Assembly: GCF_000225345.1 (NCBI RefSeq)
Contig: NC_015977.1
Span: forward strand, 1,347,501 to 1,411,500
DNA: 64,000 bases
DNA from: Roseburia hominis A2-183
GTDB lineage: Bacteria > Bacillota > Clostridia > Lachnospirales > Lachnospiraceae
Reading direction: 5' to 3'
Shown: piece after piece, positions 36,446-45,688 of the stretch
Layout of the letters: each line of letters opens with the position of its first letter
How positions within the stretch are numbered: the stretch's first letter is position 1
Position numbers and translations under genes: made by a program
Notes under the pieces: model-generated
What the model saw: only the letters and a program-made list of their open reading frames with translations
Told to the model about the DNA's origin: nothing
Database searches by the model: none

Positions 36446-39373
36446 ATGAAGCTTTCAGAATTGACAGCATATGAGCTGCTTGGTGAGCAGGAGTTAAAGG
36501 ATATTCATTCGATGGGATATATTCTGCGCCATAAAAAGAGCGGGGCGAGAATCACCGTGATCTCCAACGACGATGAGAACAAGGTGTTTTACATCGGCTT
36601 CCGCACACCGCCGGAGGATTCGACCGGTGTGCCGCACATCATTGAGCACACAGTGCTCTGCGGATCGGACAAATATCCGGTCAAGGATCCGTTCGTGGAA
36701 CTGGTCAAGGGATCGCTCAACACATTTTTAAATGCGATCACGTACCCGGAGAAGACCATCTATCCGGTGGCGAGCTGCAACAATGCGGATTTTCAGAACC
36801 TGATGAGTGTCTATATGGATGCGGTATTTCATCCGAACATCTACAAGCACAGAGAGATCTTTGAGCAGGAAGGCTGGCATTACGAGCTGGAGGATGAAGA
36901 TGCGCCGGTAACGATCAACGGTGTGGTGTACAACGAGATGAAGGGCGCTTTCTCGTCCCCGGATGATGTGTTGGAGCGCCTGATTTTAAATTCACTGTTC
37001 CCGGATACCTCTTACGCAAACGAATCCGGCGGCGACCCGGAGCATATTCCGGAGCTTACCTATGAGCAGTATCTGAACTTCCACAGAAAGTATTATCATC
37101 CGTGCAATTCCTATATCTATCTGTACGGGGATATGGACGTTGCAGAAAAGCTGCGCTGGATGGATGAGGAATACCTCGGAAAATACGAGCAGATCGAGCT
37201 GGATTCCGCAATCCGGATGCAGAAGCCGTTCGCCGCGCCGGTGGAGATCGTAAAGCCTTATCCGGTGGCATCGGGGGAGCCGCTTACGGACAACAGCTAC
37301 CTGTCTTACAATGTGGTGGTCGGAACCGTTCTGGACAAAAAGTTATACCAGGCGTTTGACGTTTTGGACTACGCACTGCTTTCTGCGCCGGGAGCGCCGC
37401 TTAAGCAGGCGCTGATCGATGCGGGAATCGGTATGGACATCGGCGGCGGCTATGATAACAGCACGCTGCAGCCGGTATTTTCCGTGATAGCAAAAAATGC
37501 GAATCCGGAGCAGAAGGAGCAGTTTTTGCAGGTGATCCGTGAGACGCTGCAGGCAAAGGTGGCAGACGGAATTGATCAAAACGCATTGTTAGCCGGAATC
37601 AACAGCTCGGAATTCCGTTTCCGGGAGGCGGATTTCGGACAGTTTCCGAAGGGACTGCTCTACGGAATCCAGTGTCTGGACAGCTGGCTGTTCGATGATA
37701 TGCAGCCGTTTATGCATCTGGAAGCGCTGGACACCTATCAGTTTTTGAAGGATCAGATCGGAACCGGATATTATGAGGAACTGGTAAAGACATATCTTCT
37801 GGACAATCCGCATGCGTCAGTAGTGATTACGGTGCCGGAGCAGGGGCTGGGCGCAAAGAGAGATGCCGCGCTGGAGAAGAAGCTGGCCGAATACAAAGCG
37901 GGATTGTCCAGGGAAGAGCGAAAGAAGCTGATCGCAGACACGAAGCACTTAAAGCAGTATCAGGAAGAGCCGTCGCCGAAGGAAGACTTAGAGAAGATTC
38001 CACGCCTTACGAGAGCGGATCTGAAAAAAGAGGCGGCGCCGCTTCTTAACCGTGAGATTGAGACGGAGGGCGTTTCCATCGTTGCGCATGAGATGGACAC
38101 GAATGGTATCGATTACCTGACCTATCTGTTTGATGTGTGCGATATTCTGCCGGAAGATCTGCCTTATCTCGGTATCTTAAAGGCAGTGCTGGGATATGTG
38201 GATACGGACAATCATTCCTACGCGGCGCTTGCCAATGAGATCAATATGTACACCGGAGGAATCGGCAGCAGCATCGGCATCTACCCGAACGTCAAAAAGC
38301 AGGGCGAAATCGGACTTTACTATGAGGTGCGCACGAAGGTGCTCGCGTCAAGATTGCCGGATGCAATGCGCCTGATGAAGGAGATTCTTCTGACCTCGCA
38401 TCTTACGGACGAGAAGCGTATCTACGAGATCCTGGCACAGTTGAAGTCGAGACTGCAGGCGGGACTGAGCGCTTCCGGACATTCCGTGGCATATACGAGA
38501 GCGCTGTCGTATTTTTCGACGGCTGCCTACTGCCAGGATGCGACGGCGGGCATTGCCTGCTATCGCGTGATCGCGGACTACGAGGAGCATTTTGAGGAGA
38601 AAAAGCAGCAGCTGATGGAGAAGCTGTCCTCCCTTGTGAAAACCATTTTTACAGCGGAGCGTATGCTGGTGAGTGCAACCTGCGAGGAGTCGGAGATCCC
38701 GGCGGTGACGCAGGCGTCGGCTGCATTGAAAAATGTATTGTATGTGCCGGATCAGCCGGGTAAGAATCGCTCTATGCCGTCCTATCCGCTGGCAAAAAAG
38801 AACGAGGGATTTATGGACGCATCCCAGGTGCAGTATGTGGCGCGTGCTGGAAATTATGCCGCACACGGCTTTTCCTATCACGGGGCGCTCCGCATCTTAA
38901 AAGTAATTTTAGGATACGATTACCTGTGGATCAATGTCCGCGTCAAGGGCGGCGCTTATGGCTGCATGAACGGATATATGAGGAACGGAGATACGTATTT
39001 TGTGTCCTACCGGGATCCGAATCTCTCTGCAACGAATGAGATTTATGACGGCATCCCGGCGTACCTTGAGAAGTTTGATGCCGATGAGCGCGAGATGACA
39101 GGATATATCATCGGAACGATCAGCGATATGGACACGCCGATGAACCCGAGCGCGAAGGGTGCGCGTTCGATGACAGCCTATCTGCAGGAGCTGGACTACG
39201 AGACGCTTTCAAAGGAGCGGAGCCAGATTATCGGGGCACAGCCGGCGGACATCCGCGCATTGAAGCCTTTGATTGCGTCGGTGCTCTCAGACGGCAGCCT
39301 GTGTGTGATCGGCAATGAAGATGTGCTGACATCGGAAAAACAGATGTTTGAGACACTTGAGAGCCTGACCTGA
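36446..39373 (+). CDS. M16C-family zinc metalloprotease (presequence-protease type)
   Basis: 975 aa from the ATG at 36446 (MKLSELTAYELL); an ATG at 36416 is possible and would add 10 residues. The inverted zinc motif HIIEH, with the distal Glu in the EMKGAF region, sits in the first of four roughly 250-residue domains typical of M16C enzymes, which close like a clam around peptides. The C-terminal half keeps the RVKGGAYG motif. No signal peptide, so it is cytosolic and probably degrades oligopeptides. The next gene, era, begins 38 nt after its stop. Confidence 0.94.
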   Translation: MKLSELTAYELLGEQELKDIHSMGYILRHKKSGARITVISNDDENKVFYIGFRTPPEDSTGVPHIIEHTVLCGSDKYPVKDPFVELVKGSLNTFLNAITYPEKTIYPVASCNNADFQNLMSVYMDAVFHPNIYKHREIFEQEGWHYELEDEDAPVTINGVVYNEMKGAFSSPDDVLERLILNSLFPDTSYANESGGDPEHIPELTYEQYLNFHRKYYHPCNSYIYLYGDMDVAEKLRWMDEEYLGKYEQIELDSAIRMQKPFAAPVEIVKPYPVASGEPLTDNSYLSYNVVVGTVLDKKLYQAFDVLDYALLSAPGAPLKQALIDAGIGMDIGGGYDNSTLQPVFSVIAKNANPEQKEQFLQVIRETLQAKVADGIDQNALLAGINSSEFRFREADFGQFPKGLLYGIQCLDSWLFDDMQPFMHLEALDTYQFLKDQIGTGYYEELVKTYLLDNPHASVVITVPEQGLGAKRDAALEKKLAEYKAGLSREERKKLIADTKHLKQYQEEPSPKEDLEKIPRLTRADLKKEAAPLLNREIETEGVSIVAHEMDTNGIDYLTYLFDVCDILPEDLPYLGILKAVLGYVDTDNHSYAALANEINMYTGGIGSSIGIYPNVKKQGEIGLYYEVRTKVLASRLPDAMRLMKEILLTSHLTDEKRIYEILAQLKSRLQAGLSASGHSVAYTRALSYFSTAAYCQDATAGIACYRVIADYEEHFEEKKQQLMEKLSSLVKTIFTAERMLVSATCEESEIPAVTQASAALKNVLYVPDQPGKNRSMPSYPLAKKNEGFMDASQVQYVARAGNYAAHGFSYHGALRILKVILGYDYLWINVRVKGGAYGCMNGYMRNGDTYFVSYRDPNLSATNEIYDGIPAYLEKFDADEREMTGYIIGTISDMDTPMNPSAKGARSMTAYLQELDYETLSKERSQIIGAQPADIRALKPLIASVLSDGSLCVIGNEDVLTSEKQMFETLESLT

Positions 39374-39411
39374 TGCGGGGAGGGGAAAACAGTACAGAAA
39401 CGAGGAGAACG

Positions 39412-40320
39412 ATGAAAGATAATTTTAAATCCGGATTTGTGACGATTATAGGAAGACCGAATGTGGGAAAATCGACGCTGATGAATCATCTGATCGGTCA
39501 GAAGATTGCTATCACGTCGAACAAGCCGCAGACGACCAGAAACCGCATCCAGACCGTGTATACGGATATGGAGCGCGGACAGATTGTGTTTTTGGATACG
39601 CCGGGCATTCATCAGGCGAAGAATAAGCTTGGAGAGTATATGGTGAATGTGGCGGAGCACACGCTTTCGGAGGTGGATGTCATTCTTTGGCTGGTGGAGC
39701 CGTCCACGTTTATCGGGGCAGGCGAGCAGCATATCATAAAGCAGCTAAAGAAGACGAAAACGCCGGTCATCTTAATTATCAACAAGGTGGATACCGTGGA
39801 GCGGGAAAAGATCCTGGAGTATATCGATGCTTACCGCAAGGTGTTTGATTTTGCAGAGATCGTTCCGGCATCGGCGCTCCGGGAGCAGAATCTGGATACG
39901 GTTGTGGACGTGATTTTCAAGTACCTGCCGTATGGACCGATGTTCTATGACGAGGAGACGGTTACAGACCAGCCGGAACGCGCCATTGTCGCGGAGATTA
40001 TCCGTGAGAAGGCGCTTCATGCTCTGGATGATGAGATCCCGCACGGCATCGCGGTCTACATTGACCGGATGAAGGAGCGGAGAGGGCAGAACATCATCGA
40101 CATCGATGCAACGATCGTCTGTGAGCGCGATTCCCACAAGGGCATCATCATCGGAAAAGGCGGTTCGATGTTAAAAAAGATCGGATCGAATGCCCGCTAC
40201 GAGATGGAGCGGCTTTTGGATACGCAGGTGAACTTAAAACTGTGGGTGAAGGTGCGCAAGGACTGGCGCGACAGCGAACTGATGATGAAGAACTTCGGGT
40301 ACAATAAAGACGATATCTGA
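39412..40320 (+). CDS. era: GTPase Era
   Basis: 302 aa from the ATG at 39412, which has GAGGAG just upstream. G1 GRPNVGKST, G3 DTPGIH and G4 NKVD are intact. The C-terminal KH domain has IIIGKGGSMLKKIG. It acts in maturation of 16S rRNA and assembly of the 30S subunit. In the conserved era-yqzL-recO order seen in many Firmicutes. Confidence 0.97.
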   Translation: MKDNFKSGFVTIIGRPNVGKSTLMNHLIGQKIAITSNKPQTTRNRIQTVYTDMERGQIVFLDTPGIHQAKNKLGEYMVNVAEHTLSEVDVILWLVEPSTFIGAGEQHIIKQLKKTKTPVILIINKVDTVEREKILEYIDAYRKVFDFAEIVPASALREQNLDTVVDVIFKYLPYGPMFYDEETVTDQPERAIVAEIIREKALHALDDEIPHGIAVYIDRMKERRGQNIIDIDATIVCERDSHKGIIIGKGGSMLKKIGSNARYEMERLLDTQVNLKLWVKVRKDWRDSELMMKNFGYNKDDI

Positions 40321-40410
40321 TACTGCCAATTTTTTGCTGGTATAATGGCGGAACCATCGGAGAACCTAATCTTAGAGGCGGGAAGCGTCAAAGAAACGGA
40401 GGATATGCCG

Positions 40411-40590
40411 ATGGAGGAAGCCTGGAGAGACTTTTTAGTATCAGGAAGAGTGACTGATTACCTGCGCTACCGGAATGCAGTGGATGTGCAGGAGAGCAGT
40501 AATATTTTGGCGGGGGAAGAGCAGCCGGATGGGAAACAATATTGTGGTGACCGGGATGGTCTTACAGGTAATGCCGATTGGCGAATATGA
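40411..40590 (+). CDS. YqzL-like small protein
   Basis: 59 aa from the ATG at 40411 with GGAGG 8 nt upstream. EEAWRDFLVSGRVTDYLRYRN fits the short YqzL pattern (W-x2-F-x2-sG-x-i-x2-YL). It sits between era and recO exactly where yqzL lies in Bacillus. The last 20 codons overlap the start of recO in another frame, and that tail may be poorly conserved. Function unknown. Confidence 0.7.
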   Translation: MEEAWRDFLVSGRVTDYLRYRNAVDVQESSNILAGEEQPDGKQYCGDRDGLTGNADWRI

Positions 40591-41296
40591 CAAGCGGATT
40601 ACACTGCTGACAAAAGAAAGAGGGAAGATCACAGCATTTGCGCGGGGAGCGAGGCGTCCGAACAGCCAGCTTCTCGCGGCTGCCAATCCGTTTTGCTTCG
40701 GAGAGTTCGAGCTGTTTGAGGGAAGAAGCGCCTACACGCTTGCGAGGGCAACGATTCAGAATTATTTCCGTGAGCTGACCGGGGATTTTGATGCTACATA
40801 TTACGGGTTTTATTTTCTGGAATTTGCGGATTATTATTGTCAGGAAAATAACGATGAGCGCGAGATGCTAAAGCTTTTGTACCAGTCGCTGCGCGCCCTT
40901 GCGAGCAGTGCCTACGACAACCGGCTGGTGCGCGCGGTGTTTGAACTAAAAGCGCTGGCGGTAAACGGTGAGGCTCCGAATGTGTTTTCCTGTCTTTCCT
41001 GCGGCAGCAGGGAGCATCTGACCTGGTTTTCCGTCAAGCGCGGCGGGGTTCTCTGCGCAGAATGCCGCAACGAGGCACCGGATGCGGTGGAATTGAATGA
41101 ATCCACCGTCTATACCATGCAGTACGTGATCTCTGCGCGGATTGAAAAATTATATACGTTTTCCGTGAGCGGGCAGGTACTGGAAGAACTGACCAGGCTT
41201 TTGCGCAGTTATTTTGGCGTGTACGTGGGACACGCCTTCAAGTCGTTAAAGATACTTGAGGATGCGGAAAAGGTTGAAATCATGTTTTTAAAATAG
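40529..41296 (+). CDS. recO: DNA repair protein RecO
   Basis: 255 aa from the ATG at 40529 (MGNNIVVTGMVLQ), with GGGGGAAGA about 10 nt upstream. The N-terminal OB fold has YDKRITLLTKERGKITAFARGARR, followed by a helical domain and a four-cysteine zinc site (CLSC and CAEC). It loads RecA with RecR in gap repair. It overlaps the yqzL-like gene by 62 nt. Confidence 0.95.
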   Translation: MGNNIVVTGMVLQVMPIGEYDKRITLLTKERGKITAFARGARRPNSQLLAAANPFCFGEFELFEGRSAYTLARATIQNYFRELTGDFDATYYGFYFLEFADYYCQENNDEREMLKLLYQSLRALASSAYDNRLVRAVFELKALAVNGEAPNVFSCLSCGSREHLTWFSVKRGGVLCAECRNEAPDAVELNESTVYTMQYVISARIEKLYTFSVSGQVLEELTRLLRSYFGVYVGHAFKSLKILEDAEKVEIMFLK

Positions 41297-41302
41297 TATA
41301 AT
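41274..41302 (+). promoter_or_regulatory. promoter of the lipoprotein gene
   Basis: TTGAAA (41274-41279), 17 nt, TATAAT (41297-41302). The -35 lies inside the 3' end of recO. Confidence 0.75.
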
Positions 41303-41340
41303 ATCACCGATACTTTTTCAGAAAGAATGGAGATTATGTG

Positions 41341-42111
41341 ATGAAGAGATTAGTGTGCACGGTCTGCAGTGTACTGTTGTGTGCGGGACTTCTCTCCGGA
41401 TGCGGTACCTCGCTGGAGGGAGAGGAAAGTGTCGTGTACGTGGGAAAGAAAGGCGTGATAGCGTCGCTGGATGTGGAGACGCTCGATCAGTCCTACTACG
41501 ATGAGACGGAACTGAAGTCCTATGTGGATGCAGAGGTGGAAGATTACACCGCGGAGCATGGTAAAAATGCAGTCAAGGTGGAGAGCCTTAAGGTGGAAGA
41601 CGGTGTGGCGAAGCTTAAGATGAAGTACAAGACACCGGAGGATTATACCGCATTTAATGGAATTGAACTCTATCAGGGGAAAGTCGTTGCTTCCCTGGCG
41701 GCAGGATACGTCTACGACGGGGAGTTCGCCCGCGTGGAGGAAGGCAAGGTTGTGGGAGCTGCCACAAAACAGGATATTTACTCTGAGGATGATTTGAAAG
41801 TTGCCATCATCCGTGCCAATACGGATGTGAAGGTGGACGGTGAGATCTGCTATGTCTCCTGTCAGAATGTGAAGCTGACCGGAAAAGACAGTGTGTCGAT
41901 CCGTGACGGATATTATCTTGAGACGGGAAGCGTGACGGCATCCGTGGATGTGACCGGACAGGAGAGCGTCGGGACCGAGCAGCTTTCGGGAACCGAACAG
42001 ATGGAGATGACCGGGGAGCCGGTGAATGCGGATGATACCGAGCAGACAGAGGCGGCGGCCGGTGACGGTTCGTTCGAGACAGACGTATATACTTTCATTG
42101 TCTACAAATAA
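41341..42111 (+). CDS. uncharacterised lipoprotein
   Basis: 256 aa. A type II signal peptide ends LLCAGLLSGC, with the Cys about residue 20. The body is beta-rich and acidic with no family I recognise. The tail is rich in T, E and G (TEQLSGTEQMEM and on), which suggests a surface linker. It is placed outside the membrane. It has its own promoter and precedes the glycyl-tRNA synthetase gene by 40 nt; the two may share a transcript, but a functional link is unlikely. Confidence 0.85.
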   Translation: MKRLVCTVCSVLLCAGLLSGCGTSLEGEESVVYVGKKGVIASLDVETLDQSYYDETELKSYVDAEVEDYTAEHGKNAVKVESLKVEDGVAKLKMKYKTPEDYTAFNGIELYQGKVVASLAAGYVYDGEFARVEEGKVVGAATKQDIYSEDDLKVAIIRANTDVKVDGEICYVSCQNVKLTGKDSVSIRDGYYLETGSVTASVDVTGQESVGTEQLSGTEQMEMTGEPVNADDTEQTEAAAGDGSFETDVYTFIVYK

Positions 42112-42151
42112 ACATATCACAATATAACCTAAGAAAGGCGAGGAATTTAGA

Positions 42152-43549
42152 ATGGAAAAATCAATGGACAAAATCGTGGCGCTGGCAAAATCAAGAGGTT
42201 TCGTATATCCGGGATCGGAGATTTACGGCGGACTTGCAAATACATGGGACTACGGCAATCTGGGCGTTGAGCTGAAGAATAACGTCAAGAGAGCGTGGTG
42301 GCAGAAGTTTATCCAGGAGAATCCGTACAATGTCGGTGTGGATTGTGCGATCCTGATGAATCCGCAGACATGGGTGGCTTCCGGACATCTCGGCGGTTTC
42401 TCTGATCCGCTGATGGACTGCAAAGAGTGCCATGAGCGTTTCCGGGCGGATAAGATTATCGAAGACTACGCGGAGGAGAAGGGCATCACCTTACAGAGCT
42501 CCGTGGACGGATGGACCCAGGAGGAGATGAAGAATTTCATCGAGGAGAACCAGGTTCCGTGCCCGAGCTGCGGCAAGCACAATTTTACAGACATCCGGCA
42601 GTTCAACCTGATGTTTAAGACATTCCAGGGCGTGACCGAGGATGCGAAGAATACGGTTTATTTAAGACCGGAGACAGCACAGGGTATTTTTGTAAACTTC
42701 AAGAATGTCCAGAGAACATCCCGCAAGAAGATTCCGTTTGGAATCGGTCAGGTCGGAAAGTCTTTCCGTAACGAGATCACACCGGGTAACTTTACGTTCC
42801 GTACCCGTGAGTTCGAGCAGATGGAGCTGGAGTTCTTCTGCGAGCCGGGAACCGATCTGGAGTGGTTCCAGTACTGGAGAGGTTTCTGCCGTGACTGGCT
42901 GATCTCCCTCGGCATCAAGGAAGACGAGATGCGTCTGCGCGATCACGATCCGGCAGAACTTGCATTTTACAGTAAGGGAACAACGGATATCGAGTTCTTA
43001 TTCCCGTTCGGCTGGGGCGAACTCTGGGGTATCGCAGACCGTACCGACTACGACCTTGGCAGACATCAGGAGACGTCCGGTCAGGATCTTACCTACTTTG
43101 ACGACGAGAAGAACGAGCGTTATCTGCCGTACGTCATCGAGCCGTCTCTCGGCGCAGACCGCGTGGTGCTTGCGTTCTTATGCGCGGCTTACGATGAGGA
43201 GAACATCGGTACCGAGGAGAAGCCGGATATGAGAACTGTGCTTCATTTCCATCCGGCACTGGCTCCGGTTAAGATCGGAGTGCTTCCGCTTTCCAAGAAG
43301 TTAAACGAGGGCGCAGAGAAGATTTTCGCACAGCTCTCCAAGAAATATAACTGTGAATTCGACGACAGAGGCAATATCGGTAAGAGATACAGAAGACAGG
43401 ATGAGATTGGGACTCCGTTCTGCGTAACATACGATTTTGAGTCTGAGAACGACGGTGCGGTGACCGTGCGTGACCGTGATACGATGGAGCAGGAGCGCAT
43501 CAAGATCGAGGAACTGGATGCTTACTTTGCACAGAAGTTTGCGTGGTAA
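42152..43549 (+). CDS. glyQS: glycyl-tRNA synthetase, dimeric type
   Basis: 465 aa, class II synthetase of the alpha2 type rather than the split GlyQ/GlyS type. It opens with the [20 protein letters not shown] block. Motif 2 is [21 protein letters not shown], slightly extended here, and motif 3 is in [13 protein letters not shown]. The C-terminal anticodon-binding domain begins near [14 protein letters not shown]. No T-box leader fits in the 40-nt gap. Confidence 0.96.
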   Translation: MEKSMDKIVALAKSRGFVYPGSEIYGGLANTWDYGNLGVELKNNVKRAWWQKFIQENPYNVGVDCAILMNPQTWVASGHLGGFSDPLMDCKECHERFRADKIIEDYAEEKGITLQSSVDGWTQEEMKNFIEENQVPCPSCGKHNFTDIRQFNLMFKTFQGVTEDAKNTVYLRPETAQGIFVNFKNVQRTSRKKIPFGIGQVGKSFRNEITPGNFTFRTREFEQMELEFFCEPGTDLEWFQYWRGFCRDWLISLGIKEDEMRLRDHDPAELAFYSKGTTDIEFLFPFGWGELWGIADRTDYDLGRHQETSGQDLTYFDDEKNERYLPYVIEPSLGADRVVLAFLCAAYDEENIGTEEKPDMRTVLHFHPALAPVKIGVLPLSKKLNEGAEKIFAQLSKKYNCEFDDRGNIGKRYRRQDEIGTPFCVTYDFESENDGAVTVRDRDTMEQERIKIEELDAYFAQKFAW

Positions 43550-43571
43550 AAAGAATATTCTTATGACAGAG

Positions 43572-43616
43572 AACTGTCATCCTATCGAACCAGGTTCGGT
43601 AGGGTGACAGTTTTTT
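43572..43616 (+). terminator. glyQS terminator
   Basis: Long imperfect stem (43572-43590 / 43593-43612) with few wobbles, followed by TTTTTT. It separates glyQS from the sortase cluster. Confidence 0.9.
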
Positions 43617-43743
43617 CGTTATAGGATACGTGTCGCAAGTGACCGCGCCTGGCGGGGGAATCCTGTCTGCGGTATTTTTTGAAATTAGGAAATAATGTCT
43701 AAAAATGGTGGGCAGATGACAAGAAATATGGCAGAAAATAATA

Positions 43744-43776
43744 TTGACAAAAAAATTGGGGGGGGGGGGGTACAAT
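43744..43776 (+). promoter_or_regulatory. sortase-cluster promoter with poly-G spacer (likely phase variable)
   Basis: TTGACA (43744-43749), a 21-nt spacer (43750-43770) made of AAAAAATT plus a run of 13 G (43758-43770), then TACAAT (43771-43776). Nine G would give the optimal 17-nt spacing. The sequenced state is 4 nt too long and should be weak. The srtB start is 31 nt behind the -10 box. Confidence 0.85.
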
Positions 43777-43807
43777 CATAGTAGAATCACAGTAGGAGTT
43801 CGGTGAA

Positions 43808-44623
43808 ATGTTAAACGAAGAAAAAGAGCAGCAAAAGAAAAAACAGATACACAGGATTGCACAGATTGTACTGGCAGGCATTGCCATTGTGTGCATTTTG
43901 TACCTTGTGGTTCACACTGTCCGGCAGGCGATGATTCAGCGCCAGTATGAACAGATGAGTCAGGAGAGCGTTGTGGTTCAGGCAGAAGTTACAGAGCAGA
44001 TCGAAGCGCAGATTTATGGACCGGTTCCTAAGGTGGATTTTGATACGCTGTGGCAGACAAATGAAGATATTTGTGCATGGATTTATATACCGGACACGAA
44101 AGTCAGCTATCCGGTGCTGCGCAAGCAGGATGCAGAGAATCCCTATGATGATTATTATCTGTCACACACTGCGGAAGGGCAGAATGGTCTGCCGGGATCT
44201 ATTTATGTCGAACCATGCAATGCCGGAGATTTTTCAGATAATAACACGGTAGTCTATGGACATCATATGAAAAACGGCACTATGTTTGGATCACTGCATG
44301 AATATCAGGATGAAAGCTATATGGAGAAGCATCCATATGTCTATGTGATTACACCGGAAAGGGAACGGGTTTATCAGGTGTTCGCTGCAATAGCTTATGA
44401 TGACAGACACCTGATGGGCAGCTTTGCATCCTTTACAGAACCGGAGGAAAGAGAGGCATTTTTAAGTTCCCTCAAGGAAAATGGCGATGAGACGGATGTT
44501 ATACGCGAAGATATTGCGGTGACAGCGGATAGTAAATTGCTGACGTTGTCGACCTGCATTAAAAATCAAAGTGAAAAACGTTTGCTGGTGGAGGCGGTAC
44601 AGGTCTATGAGAGTGAGACATAA
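43808..44623 (+). CDS. srtB: class B sortase
   Basis: 271 aa. A basic N-terminus and one membrane helix (about 18-38) anchor it outside. The catalytic His152 lies in YGHHMKNGTMF, Cys250 in LSTC and Arg258 in KRLLVEA. DICAWIYIPDTKVSYPVL is the usual N-terminal block of class B enzymes. It cleaves sorting signals and attaches proteins to peptidoglycan; clostridial SrtB recognises (S/P)PxTG-like motifs, and the cluster encodes a protein with SPKTG. AGGAG lies 9 nt before the ATG. First gene behind the poly-G promoter. Confidence 0.93.
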   Translation: MLNEEKEQQKKKQIHRIAQIVLAGIAIVCILYLVVHTVRQAMIQRQYEQMSQESVVVQAEVTEQIEAQIYGPVPKVDFDTLWQTNEDICAWIYIPDTKVSYPVLRKQDAENPYDDYYLSHTAEGQNGLPGSIYVEPCNAGDFSDNNTVVYGHHMKNGTMFGSLHEYQDESYMEKHPYVYVITPERERVYQVFAAIAYDDRHLMGSFASFTEPEEREAFLSSLKENGDETDVIREDIAVTADSKLLTLSTCIKNQSEKRLLVEAVQVYESET

Positions 44624-45629
44624 AAGAACCTTGGCATGCCGTATCCTGCTGGCTGTTCTGCTTCTTGTCATAATCGTATGCGCAGCAGCGGGAGGAATTT
44701 GGCTTTCTGCCATGCACAGTCTGGGAAAACATGCCGTATGTGGGACGGATTCGGGATATGAGACAGATGGATGCGTGTTAGAAGACACCGTCTTGTACCA
44801 TGGAAAAACTTACCGCCGGAATGAAAAAATCAGCACGATTCTGTGTATGGGACTGGATACAGAAAATGATATGAAGTCCGCCGGCGGTGTGATTGGTTCA
44901 GGCGCACAGTCAGATGCCAATTTTCTTGTGGTGATCGACCGGGAGCAGAAAAAATTGCGGATTGTGGCAATTCCGCGTGACACGATGACGGATCTGGAAA
45001 CGTTCTATATGACGGGGGAGCCGCTTGGATTACTGCAGGATCATCTGGCACTCCAGTATGCATTTGGGGATGGAGGCACAAAAAGTTGTGAATTGGTGGA
45101 ACGTGCAGTGTCGAGACTATTTTATAATCTCCCGATTGATGCATATGTCACATTTAGTCTGAATTCCATTGAGAGTCTGAATGGAATGGCTGGCGGGGTG
45201 ACGGTTTTTCTGGAACAGGATTTTGAGAACTACCATGCGGGAGAGACAGTAACGCTCAATAATGAGCAGGCGTATCGTTTTGTGAGGTGGAGAGACTGCG
45301 ATGAAGCGTACAGTGCGCAGTATCGTCTGCAACGGCAGAAAGAGTATCTTACAGCATTTGTGGAAAAGGTCATTGGTGAGACGAGAGCCGATCTTAGAAC
45401 ACCGTTCCGGATGTATGCGGGCATTTCAGATTCTGTGCTGACGAACCTCTCCAGAACCCAGATACTATCACTTGCGCTGACAGGGATTTCCTGCGGATTT
45501 TCAGAGGAAAGCCTGCAGGTGGTTCCGGGAGAACAGGTGATGGGAGATTATTATGAAGAATTTCATGTGGATGAGGAACAGTTCTATGAGATGATATTGG
45601 ATCTGTTCTATATCGGGGAAGATTCTTGA
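44607..45629 (+). CDS. LytR-CpsA-Psr (LCP) family protein
   Basis: 340 aa from the ATG at 44607, overlapping srtB by 17 nt, so the two are translationally coupled. One membrane helix (about 10-35) leads to an extracytoplasmic LCP domain: ILCMGLDTE, SDANFLVVID, VAIPRDTM with the conserved Arg, and YRFVRWRD near the C-terminal part. LCP enzymes move polymers from undecaprenyl phosphate to peptidoglycan. Pairing with a sortase suggests wall decoration coordinated with the surface protein that follows. Confidence 0.9.
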   Translation: MRVRHKRTLACRILLAVLLLVIIVCAAAGGIWLSAMHSLGKHAVCGTDSGYETDGCVLEDTVLYHGKTYRRNEKISTILCMGLDTENDMKSAGGVIGSGAQSDANFLVVIDREQKKLRIVAIPRDTMTDLETFYMTGEPLGLLQDHLALQYAFGDGGTKSCELVERAVSRLFYNLPIDAYVTFSLNSIESLNGMAGGVTVFLEQDFENYHAGETVTLNNEQAYRFVRWRDCDEAYSAQYRLQRQKEYLTAFVEKVIGETRADLRTPFRMYAGISDSVLTNLSRTQILSLALTGISCGFSEESLQVVPGEQVMGDYYEEFHVDEEQFYEMILDLFYIGEDS

Positions 45630-45651
45630 TATTAACGCAAAGCGTTGATAT
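45629..45651 (+). repeat. hairpin between LCP and surface-protein genes
   Basis: 10-bp stem ATATTAACGC / GCGTTGATAT with one wobble and an AAA loop, directly behind the LCP stop. No T run. It may be a processing or stability stem that lets the last gene be expressed at a different level. Confidence 0.45.
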
Positions 45652-45688
45652 AGACCACACAAAATAAAAAGAAGGGAAGAAAAAACCA

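Noticed and set aside
42112..42151. T-box upstream of glycyl-tRNA synthetase
   Set aside because: The gap to the preceding gene is only 40 nt, far too short.
43699..43896. Minus-strand frame with a Pro run across the poly-G tract
   Set aside because: The prolines are just the complement of the G run; it overlaps the sortase start and has no ribosome-binding site.
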